Source: Streptomyces radiopugnans (GTDB lineage Bacteria > Actinomycetota > Actinomycetes > Streptomycetales > Streptomycetaceae). From it: a stretch of DNA of 64,000 bases. A program made the position numbers and the translations under genes. The notes under the pieces were generated by a model that saw only the letters and a list, made by a program, of their open reading frames with translations, had not been told where the DNA came from and searched no databases. Where the stretch lies: the NCBI RefSeq assembly GCF_900110735.1, contig NZ_FOET01000018.1, positions 57,340 through 121,339 on the forward strand. The letters are read 5' to 3'. Shown here piece by piece: positions 7,967 through 14,633 of the stretch. Position 1 is the stretch's first letter; each line of letters opens with the position of its first letter.

Positions 7967-9120
7967 AGGTACATCCCCTCGTCCGACCTCCCCGGCTGCG
8001 GCGGCACCGAGGCCGGGCCCGAGCCGCGGCGCAGCGCGTACAGCTCGGCCAGGGTCGCCCCGTCGCGGCCGACGCCCTCCTCCGTGCCGAGCCAGTTCAC
8101 GGCCTCCGCCCGCGTCAGCGGGCCGACCTCGATGCGGGCCAGGCAGCGGCCGGGGCGGACGACCGCCGGGTGCAGCCGCTCCAGGTCCTCGTTGGTGGTC
8201 AGGCCGACCAGGACGTTGCGGCCCTGGCCCAGCAGTCCGTCGGTGAGGTTCAGCAGCCGGGACAGGGCCTGGCCGGTGGCGTGCTTGGCCTCGCCGCGGA
8301 TCAGCTCGTCGCAGTCCTCCAGGAGCAGCAGCCGCCAGCGCTCACGGCCGGGCCGGTCCGGGGCGCCGTCGTCCTCGCCGATGGCGATGTCCATCAGATA
8401 GCCGACCTCGTTGAACAGCCGCTCGGGGTCGAGCACGCAGTCCACCTGGCACCAGTCCTGCCAGGAGCGCGCCAGCGTCCGCAGGGCGGAGGTCTTGCCG
8501 GTGCCCGGCGGGCCGTGGAGCAGCAGCAGCCGCCCGGTGATGTCGTCCGGGGTGGTCTTCATCAGCCCGTCCATGGCCTCGGCGACCGGGGCGGTGTAGT
8601 TGCCGCGGATCTCCTCCCAGCTCCCGGCGGTGATCCGGCGGGTGGTGCGGTACGGGCCGCGCCGCGGGGAGTTGTACCAGAAGCCCATGGTGACGTCGTC
8701 CGGCCGGGGCTCGGGCTCGTCCTCCGCGCCCTGCACCGCGGCCTTCAGCGTCCGTTCCGCCAGTTCCTCGCTGACGGCCGTCACGGTCACGTCGGCGCCG
8801 CGGGACCAGCGGGAGACCAGCACCGTCCAGCCGTCGCCCTCGGCCAGGGTCGCGCCGCGGTCGCCGTCGCGGGCCGAGCGCAGCACGACCGCCCCCGGCG
8901 GCAGCAGTGCCATGCCCTTGCGCACCCGCTCCAGGGAGCGGCTGCGGGCGTGCGGCTGCTCGCCGGTGGTGAAGCGGCCCAGGAAGAGGGCGTCGATGAC
9001 GTCGGAGGGGGAGTCGCTGTCGTCGATGTTGAGCCGGATGGGCAGCGACTCCTCGGTCGGCACGGCACGGCGGTCGGCACACATGGCCCCCATGATCCGG
9101 TACGGGGGACCGCCGTGCAC
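7963..9120 (-). CDS. AAA family ATPase with N-terminal DUF5925
   Basis: 385 residues from GTG 9120, which has an excellent site (GGAGGAAA, about 6 nt). Residues ~28-190 are DUF5925 (IRLNIDDSDSPSDVIDALFLGRF is its hallmark). The ATPase follows: Walker A GPPGTGKT at 203-210, Walker B LLLLEDCDE at 265-272, sensor 1 VGLTTNEDL and arginine finger region HPAVVRPGRC, as in classic AAA proteins. It is a probable remodelling ATPase of unknown client. It sits between the kinase gene (39-bp gap) and the NADAR gene (4-bp overlap), so the three form one unit. A second start at 9093 or 9084 is possible but lacks a good ribosome site. Confidence 0.88.
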   Translation of the reverse strand: MHGGPPYRIMGAMCADRRAVPTEESLPIRLNIDDSDSPSDVIDALFLGRFTTGEQPHARSRSLERVRKGMALLPPGAVVLRSARDGDRGATLAEGDGWTVLVSRWSRGADVTVTAVSEELAERTLKAAVQGAEDEPEPRPDDVTMGFWYNSPRRGPYRTTRRITAGSWEEIRGNYTAPVAEAMDGLMKTTPDDITGRLLLLHGPPGTGKTSALRTLARSWQDWCQVDCVLDPERLFNEVGYLMDIAIGEDDGAPDRPGRERWRLLLLEDCDELIRGEAKHATGQALSRLLNLTDGLLGQGRNVLVGLTTNEDLERLHPAVVRPGRCLARIEVGPLTRAEAVNWLGTEEGVGRDGATLAELYALRRGSGPASVPPQPGRSDEGMYL

Positions 9121-9159
9121 GCAGGTTTCCTCCGCCCCGCCGGGGATTCCGGCGGGTGC

Positions 9160-10251
9160 TCAGCGCAGGACCACGGCCACGGCGAGCGCGGCCAGCAGCA
9201 GGACCAGCAGCCCGGCGACGAGCACCAGCACCCCGCGCGGCCCCCGGTCGGCGTCCCAGGAGCCCGGCGCGGACGCCGTCCGCCGCTCCGGGGCCGTGCC
9301 CGGCGCGCCCCGGCGCCCGCCGTCCCCGCCGTCCCCGTCCTCGCCGGAGTCCGTACGGCCCGCGTCCGGCGAGGACGGGGACGAGGACGGGGACGAGGGA
9401 GCGGTGGCGCGCGGGCCGCCGCCGGCCGCGGCCACGCGCAGCAGCCGTTCGGCCCGGGCGGCGGTCGTACGCTCGGCCGGGTCCGTCCGCAGCAGCCCCT
9501 CCAGCACCGGCGCCAGCGCGCCCGCCCGCCGCATGGGCGGCAGATCGGCGTCGGTGTACGCGGCGAGGGAGCGCAGGGTCTCCCCGGGGGTGTCGCGCCG
9601 GAACGGCGAGACGCCCTCCACGGCCAGGTACAGCACCACACCCAGGGCCCACAGGTCCGCGGCCGGGCCCGGGTCCTGGCCCCGCGCGCACTCCGGGGCG
9701 AGGAACTCGGGCCGGCCGACCGCCGCACCGGGCCGGTCGTGCGCCGTGTCGGCCTTCACCTGCGCGGTGCCGAAGTCGGTGAGGACGACCCTGCTGTCGT
9801 TTCCCAGCAGGATGTTGGACGGCTTGATGTCGCGGTGGGTGATGCCCGCCTCGTGGGCGCTGCGCAGCGCCGAGACGGCCTCGGCGCCGATCCGGGCGGC
9901 GCCGGCCGGGGACATCGGCCCCTCGGCCTCCAGCGCGGCGGCCAGCGACAGCCCCCGCACCAGCTCCATCACGATCCACAGGCGGCCGTCCTCGATCACC
10001 ACGTCGTGGACGGTGGTGGCGTTGCGGTGGGAGATGCGCCCTGCCGTCATGGCCTCCCGCTCCAGGCGCGAGTAGAGGGCGCGCACCTCGGCCGGGGAGA
10101 GCTCCTCGGCGGCCCTGACCTCCTTGACCGCGACCTCGCGGCCCAGCACTTCGTCGCGTCCCTGCCAGACCACGCCCACCTCGCCGCGGCCCAGCTCGGC
10201 CGTGAGGCGGTAGCGGTCGGCGAGCAGCCTTCCACTGTCACCGGTGTTCAT
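9160..10251 (-). CDS. membrane-anchored Ser/Thr protein kinase
   Basis: 363 residues from ATG 10251. All kinase landmarks are present: glycine loop G21-x-G23-x-x-G26, Lys43 in VAVKEV, HRD at 139-141 in THRDIKPSN, DFG at 159-161, and an APE-like APEC. A disordered Ser/Pro/Asp linker leads to one transmembrane helix at the very C terminus (VLVLVAGLLVLLLAALAVAVVL). The extracellular tail is nearly absent, so it is not a PASTA sensor. It probably phosphorylates intracellular partners; the co-transcribed AAA ATPase is the first candidate. It is divergent from the small gene at 10429. Confidence 0.92.
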   Translation of the reverse strand: MNTGDSGRLLADRYRLTAELGRGEVGVVWQGRDEVLGREVAVKEVRAAEELSPAEVRALYSRLEREAMTAGRISHRNATTVHDVVIEDGRLWIVMELVRGLSLAAALEAEGPMSPAGAARIGAEAVSALRSAHEAGITHRDIKPSNILLGNDSRVVLTDFGTAQVKADTAHDRPGAAVGRPEFLAPECARGQDPGPAADLWALGVVLYLAVEGVSPFRRDTPGETLRSLAAYTDADLPPMRRAGALAPVLEGLLRTDPAERTTAARAERLLRVAAAGGGPRATAPSSPSSSPSSPDAGRTDSGEDGDGGDGGRRGAPGTAPERRTASAPGSWDADRGPRGVLVLVAGLLVLLLAALAVAVVLR

Positions 10252-10291
10252 CCTCGTCCCCCGTCCCCGGCCCCGCCATGGGGCCGGTCGG

Positions 10292-10320
10292 ATGCTGTTG
10301 TCTCGTACGGTGTTCGTCAA
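10292..10320 (-). promoter_or_regulatory. promoter of the kinase-AAA-NADAR operon
   Basis: On the minus strand, TTGACG (complement of 10315-10320) and CAGCAT (complement of 10292-10297) are spaced 17 bp, about 40 bp before the kinase ATG. Confidence 0.45.
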
Positions 10321-10428
10321 CCCCCTTGCGGGGAAGGTGAATCGAGTGACCGGAATACCCGTGGGTCACGGTCGGGAGATAGGGTTACCCTGCCCGGGCC
10401 GGGAGCCCTCGTTTGGGTGGGGAGTGTC

Positions 10429-10695
10429 ATGGAACAGATAACGGTACGCAGCAGGGCGCGGATCCCTGCGATCCAGTGCGGGAGCGGTGCGACCGGTTCG
10501 CGCCTGGACCGGCACTTGAGCGTGCTGGCGGGGCCCGCCGTCCCCCAGGATGACACGGCGGAGGCGACCTTGCTCATGCGCGAACTGACCGCGCGCGACG
10601 CGGTGCACATGCGCTCCCACAGCAGGGGCGCGCGGGTCTCCCTCTTCGCGCCGCTGCGGCGGCTGCGGCGCTCCCTCTTCGGAGGCCACGCCTGA
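10429..10695 (+). CDS. small basic protein of unknown function
   Basis: 88 residues from ATG 10429, with GGTGGGGAG just upstream. The sequence starts MEQITVRSRARIPAIQCG, has a middle LDRHLSVLAGPAVPQ and ends with a very basic helix (VSLFAPLRRLRRSLFGGHA). I believe similar small proteins occur in many Streptomyces, but no function is known to me. The amphipathic basic tail could bind membrane or nucleic acid. It is divergent from the kinase gene and possibly co-regulated with it. Confidence 0.6.
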   Translation: MEQITVRSRARIPAIQCGSGATGSRLDRHLSVLAGPAVPQDDTAEATLLMRELTARDAVHMRSHSRGARVSLFAPLRRLRRSLFGGHA

Positions 10696-10771
10696 CCACG
10701 CCCGGCCATACCCGCAGCACCCGGAGCACCCGGGCCGGAGGATAAAGGTTTCGGCTCAGGGCTCCGGGGGA

Positions 10772-10883
10772 CCGGCCTCCCCGCGGCGGGCCGGGCGTCG
10801 CCGCCCGGCCCCGGCCACCTCCGCGCACTCCCCCCCGGCGCCCCGCTCCCGCACCGGCGGTCGGCCCGCCGCGGGGAGGCCGG
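10772..10883. repeat. 22-bp perfect inverted repeat with 68-bp spacer
   Basis: The 22-bp sequence at 10772-10793 (begins CCGGCCTCCCCGC) is repeated exactly in reverse complement at 10862-10883, between two convergent genes. It is longer and wider-spaced than the usual terminator, and nothing in the 68-bp loop looks coding. Confidence 0.7.
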
Positions 10884-10887
10884 CTCC

Positions 10888-12183
10888 TCACAGCAGCGCC
10901 AGCTGCCCCTCCGGGCCCTCCTCGCGGTGGTCCAGTACGGAGGCCGGGCGCCGCGCTCCCGGCGGCACCGGCAGCACACCGGCCCCGCGCAGCGCGGACA
11001 CCTCCACGGCCGGACGCCCGGCCAGCCTGCCGGCGAACCCGGCGCGGGCTCCGCGCAGCCCGTCGAGGAGGGTGAGCACGGTGATCAGCTCCAGCAGTTC
11101 CGAGGTCCACCGGGGCTGCCAGGCCCTCGGGCGCACCGCCTCCAGCGTGCCGGGCGCGGCCGGGGCCGTACGCCGGGCGAACCACTCGGCGAGCACCCGG
11201 ACGCCGCCCGCCTCGAACTCCCAGGCGCCGCGCGCCACCGGTGCTATCCGGCCGTCCCCCACCCACAGGGCCTCCTCCTCCGCGTCGTGGCGCAGCGCGT
11301 CCGGGGCCGGGCACTCGGGCAGCGTGGCCCGTACGTAGGGGCGCCGCCCGCCCGGCAGGCGCGGGCGGGAGCCGTCGCCGCAGCGGGCGCCGCGGGTGTG
11401 CGCCCGCAGCACCTCGCGGCCCAGCGCGACGCCCTCCCGCCACATCTCCCGGTCCGCGGTGAGCGGTACGGCATGGCCGCCGGGGGTGCCGGGGGCGGGG
11501 CGCACCGCTGCGGCCGTCCAGGCCAGGACGTCCTCGGCCGTCACCGGTGTGCCCAGTACCCGGGCCAGCAGTCCGGGCAGGCCCGGGGCGAGGTTGGGCT
11601 CGCGGCCGCCGGGGCGCCGGTAGAGGGGGCGTACGAGGCCGGGCCGGGACGCCGCGGCGGCGACCGGGAGCAGTTCGGTGAAGACCGGCTCAGGTGCGGG
11701 GGAGCGGGGCGCGGCCGGGGGCTCGACCAAGAAGACCTGCCGGTCGTCGGCGACCCGCCACAGCTCCGGCCGGGCGGCGTCGAGCAGGCGGTGGTCCGGT
11801 ATCAGCCACTGCCGGTCGTACGGTCCGCACAGCACCCGCACCGGCTCCGGGCACGGCCCGTCCTCCCGGTCCAGCCGGACGGTGGGGGCGCCGGCGCTCC
11901 CGGCGGGGCCGGGGAGCTGGGGGACGGCGGTGCGGGTGGTGCGGGCGCGGCTGGGGACGAACAGCGCCTCGCGCTCGGCGCCGGAGGCCCGCAGGAGCTC
12001 GGCCCAGCGGGACCGCAGCGACGCGGCGTCCGGCGCCGTCACCCAGTCCCGGCCCGGCCGCGGCGGCCGGACCGACCAGGGCATCAGCTCGTCGAGCGGG
12101 ACGGCCTCACCACGGCCGCCGCCCGTTGCGGCACCCACCGGTTCCCTCCCCGTTCCCCTTCCCCCACGGCTCACCGCACGCAT
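10888..12183 (-). CDS. orphan type-ISP restriction/modification-like protein
   Basis: 431 residues from ATG 12183. The sequence follows a Streptomyces family usually labelled type ISP restriction/modification enzyme: LDELMPWSVRPPRPGRDWVTAPDAA near the start, WLIPDHRLLDAARPELWRVAD in the middle, PLYRRPGGREPN, GGRRPYVRATLPE, and VARGAWEFEAGGVRVLEWF-like and WQPRWTSELLELITVLTLLDGL at the end. This corresponds to the target-recognition end of type ISP enzymes. I see no nuclease, helicase or methyltransferase motif, so a restriction role is doubtful. It follows the GntR gene by 14 bp and is likely co-transcribed. Confidence 0.7.
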   Translation of the reverse strand: MRAVSRGGRGTGREPVGAATGGGRGEAVPLDELMPWSVRPPRPGRDWVTAPDAASLRSRWAELLRASGAEREALFVPSRARTTRTAVPQLPGPAGSAGAPTVRLDREDGPCPEPVRVLCGPYDRQWLIPDHRLLDAARPELWRVADDRQVFLVEPPAAPRSPAPEPVFTELLPVAAAASRPGLVRPLYRRPGGREPNLAPGLPGLLARVLGTPVTAEDVLAWTAAAVRPAPGTPGGHAVPLTADREMWREGVALGREVLRAHTRGARCGDGSRPRLPGGRRPYVRATLPECPAPDALRHDAEEEALWVGDGRIAPVARGAWEFEAGGVRVLAEWFARRTAPAAPGTLEAVRPRAWQPRWTSELLELITVLTLLDGLRGARAGFAGRLAGRPAVEVSALRGAGVLPVPPGARRPASVLDHREEGPEGQLALL

Positions 12184-12197
12184 GTTACGGACGCGGA

Positions 12198-12947
12198 TCA
12201 GTCCGCCTCCACGGTGACGGAGAAGGAGAAGCGGTCGCCGCGGTAGTGGATGCGGGCCACGTCCACCACCCGGCCGCTCTCGTCGTAGGTGACGCCGGTG
12301 TAGTGCAGGATCGGGCTGAGCAGCGGCACCTGGAGCAGCTCGGCCGTCTCCGGGTCGGCCAGCCGCGCCTGGACGGTGTCGGTGATGCGGCTGATCCGCA
12401 CCCCCACGGCGTCGCGCAGCACCTTCGTCATGGGCCAGCGCTCCAGGTCCTCCAGGTCGATGCGGCCGGCCAGTTCGGGGCGGACGAGGTTCTCCGCCCA
12501 GTTGGTCGGCTCGCCCGTCTCCCGGTCGCGGCGCAGCCGCCGGTAGGCCACCGCCTCGGTGAGGTCGGGGAAGTACTCGGCCAGTTCCCCGGGGACCGGT
12601 CCGGTGCCGTGTCCCAGCAGCACCGTCTCCTCGCCCGACTGCTGGGCCACGATGGCGTCCACCGAGCCGAGCAGCCGCACGGGGGACCCGCTGCGGGCGC
12701 TCGGCTCGATGAAGGTGCCGCGCCGCCGGTGCCGGGAGATCAGCCCCTCGTTCTCCAGCTCCTTGAGCGCCTGGCGCATGGTCAGCACGCTGACGCCGTA
12801 GTGCTCGGCGAGCCGCTCCTCGGTGGGCAGGCGCAGGGGCGCGCCGGGGGAGCGGCCGAGTATCGAGGCGCGCAGGGACTGCGAGACCTGATACCACAGC
12901 GGCAGTTTGCGGTTCAGCGCGAGCGAGTCGGGAGCGAAGGTGGTCAA
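12198..12947 (-). CDS. GntR family regulator with UTRA (HutC) ligand domain
   Basis: 249 residues from a TTG start at 12947. GGAGG lies 5 nt upstream and no ATG or GTG is as well placed. Residues ~15-80 are the GntR winged helix (LPTEERLAEHYGVSVLTMRQALKELENEGLISRHRRRGTFI); ~95-245 are a UTRA domain ending GVTYDESGRVVDVARIHYRGDRFSF. UTRA domains bind small organic acids or sugars. It sits just downstream of hmgA and its terminator, so regulation of homogentisate breakdown is the obvious guess. Confidence 0.9.
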   Translation of the reverse strand: MTTFAPDSLALNRKLPLWYQVSQSLRASILGRSPGAPLRLPTEERLAEHYGVSVLTMRQALKELENEGLISRHRRRGTFIEPSARSGSPVRLLGSVDAIVAQQSGEETVLLGHGTGPVPGELAEYFPDLTEAVAYRRLRRDRETGEPTNWAENLVRPELAGRIDLEDLERWPMTKVLRDAVGVRISRITDTVQARLADPETAELLQVPLLSPILHYTGVTYDESGRVVDVARIHYRGDRFSFSVTVEAD

Positions 12948-12990
12948 GGCGGCCTCCGGACGGCCAGGCTGGGTTGCCGGGTGTTGCCGG

Positions 12991-13022
12991 GCCGCCGCGT
13001 CACGGTGCCGTGACGCGGCGGC
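12991..13022. terminator. terminator of hmgA
   Basis: 15-bp perfect arms GCCGCCGCGTCACGG (12991-13005) and CCGTGACGCGGCGGC (13008-13022) with a 2-nt centre, located after the hmgA stop and before gntR. Confidence 0.7.
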
Positions 13023-13079
13023 GGTGCGGCGGTACGTCGTGGGTCACGGTACGCGCCATCGCCTCCGGATGCGGGCCCC

Positions 13080-14420
13080 TCACTCCCGGAAGTGGCGCTC
13101 CAGGCCCTGCCACACGTCGTCGTAGTCGCGCTGGAGGTGCCCGGCGTCGCGTGCCTGGGCGGTCAGCGTCACCGGCCAGCGGGTCTCGAACATGAAGGCC
13201 AGTCCGTCGTCCACCTTCTGCGGGACCAGCTCGGCGGCGCTGGCCCGGTCGAAGGTCTCGCGGTCCGGACCGTGGGCGGACATCATGTTGTGCAGCGATC
13301 CGCCGCCGGGGACGAAGCCGCCGGGGCCGGCCGTCTTGGCGTCGTAGGCGCCCTCGATCAGGCCCATGTACTCGCTCATCACGTTGCGGTGGAAGTACGG
13401 CGGCCGGAAGGTGTCCTCCCCGACCAGCCAGCGCGGGGCGAAGACCACGAAGTCCACGCCCGCCAGGCCCGGGGTGTCCGACGGCGAGGTGAGGACGGTG
13501 AAGATCGACGGGTCGGGGTGGTCGTAGCTGATGCTGCCGATCACGTTGAAGCGGCGCAGGTCGTAGACGTAGGGCACCAGGTTGCCGTGCCAGGCGACGA
13601 CGTCGAGGGGTGAGTGGTCGTAGGTGGCCGTCCACAGGCCGCCGCAGAACTTGTTGACCACCTCCACCGGGCCCTCCACGTCCTCGTACGCGGCGGTGGG
13701 GGCGAGGAAGTCGCGGGGGTTGGCCAGGCCGTTGGCGCCGATGGGGCCGAGGTCGGGCAGGACGAAGGGGCGGCCCATGTTCTCGCAGACGTAGCCGCGC
13801 ACCACGGCGTCCAGCGGCTCGACGCGGAAGCGGACCCCGCGCGGGATCAGCGCGATGTGGCCCGGCTCGGCGCGCAGCAGGCCGAACTCGGTGCGCAGCA
13901 GCAGGCCGCCGCGCTCGGGCACGATCAGCAGCTCGCCGTCTGCGGAGCTGAACACCCGGCGTTCCATGGGGGCGTTGGCTGCGTACAGGTGGATGGCCAC
14001 GCCCTCGCGCCGGGCGGCGTCGCCGTTGCCGCCCAGGGTCCACAGCCCGTCCAGGAAGTCGGTGCCGGGGGCGGGGTCGGGCAGCGGGTCCCAGCGCAGC
14101 CGGTTGGGGTCGGGCTCGGTCTCGGTGAAGGGGGCGCCGCGCAGGGAGCCGCCGTCGGCGCGGACGAAGCGGGGGTGGGCGGCGGAGGGGCGGACGCGGT
14201 ACAGCCACGAGCGGCGGTTGTGGGCGCGCGGCTCGGTGAAGGCGGTGCCGCTGAGCTGCTCGGCGTAGAGCCCCAGGGGGGCGCGCTGGGGGGAGTTGCG
14301 GCCGACCGGGAGCGCTCCCGGAACGGCTTCGGAGGCGTGTTCGTTGCCGAAGCCGGAGGAGTACGCCAGCCCCTCCGCGGTCTTGCGCGCCTGCTCGAAA
14401 CCGCTTGTGGTGCCACTCAT
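13080..14420 (-). CDS. hmgA: homogentisate 1,2-dioxygenase
   Basis: 446 residues, full family length. It opens the ring of homogentisate to maleylacetoacetate in tyrosine and phenylalanine degradation. Fe2+ ligands are in place: His344 and Glu350 in PPYFHRNVMSEYMG and His383 in NMMSAHGPD; His301 in SYDHPDPS matches the catalytic His of the human enzyme. YSSGFGNEHASEA near the start is the family signature. ATG 14420 has GGGAG 8 nt upstream. No maleylacetoacetate isomerase or fumarylacetoacetase gene is visible nearby. Confidence 0.97.
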   Translation of the reverse strand: MSGTTSGFEQARKTAEGLAYSSGFGNEHASEAVPGALPVGRNSPQRAPLGLYAEQLSGTAFTEPRAHNRRSWLYRVRPSAAHPRFVRADGGSLRGAPFTETEPDPNRLRWDPLPDPAPGTDFLDGLWTLGGNGDAARREGVAIHLYAANAPMERRVFSSADGELLIVPERGGLLLRTEFGLLRAEPGHIALIPRGVRFRVEPLDAVVRGYVCENMGRPFVLPDLGPIGANGLANPRDFLAPTAAYEDVEGPVEVVNKFCGGLWTATYDHSPLDVVAWHGNLVPYVYDLRRFNVIGSISYDHPDPSIFTVLTSPSDTPGLAGVDFVVFAPRWLVGEDTFRPPYFHRNVMSEYMGLIEGAYDAKTAGPGGFVPGGGSLHNMMSAHGPDRETFDRASAAELVPQKVDDGLAFMFETRWPVTLTAQARDAGHLQRDYDDVWQGLERHFRE

Positions 14421-14449
14421 CGCAACGCTCCCGGTGCTCAGGGTTTCCT

Positions 14450-14486
14450 GTTGTCAACCATAGGAATTCGGGGGTCCGCACGTCAA
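14450..14486 (-). promoter_or_regulatory. hmgA promoter with palindromic operator
   Basis: On the minus strand TTGACG (complement of 14481-14486) and TATGGT (complement of 14457-14462) are 18 bp apart. GTTG-T-CAAC (14450-14458) is a palindrome that overlaps the end of the -10 and the start of transcription, a natural place for the neighbouring GntR repressor. Confidence 0.55.
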
Positions 14487-14564
14487 CGGCGAGCCTTGGA
14501 CGGGTGTGCCGCCGTTTCGGCTCCCACCCCTGGGCGACCGGGGGGCGGCGGGGCTAAGGTTCCC

Positions 14565-14582
14565 TTACCGGCCGGTCGGTAT
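14565..14582. promoter_or_regulatory. TetR-type palindrome before the molybdopterin oxidoreductase gene
   Basis: TTACCGGCCGGTCGGTAT, an imperfect palindrome of the ACCGRCYGGTYRGY type also found at 23756 and 36966. Confidence 0.45.
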
Positions 14583-14633
14583 GGAGCCGCCGGACCGCAC
14601 CGCCCACCCGGACGCCGCTCATCAGGGGGACCG

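Noticed and set aside
8170..10428. Long open frame running into the small gene at 10429
   Set aside because: Antisense to the AAA ATPase and kinase genes; only the last 88 residues look real.
13614..14633. Upstream extension of the molybdopterin oxidoreductase frame
   Set aside because: It is antisense to hmgA and has no domain; the true start is at 14634 with a ribosome site.
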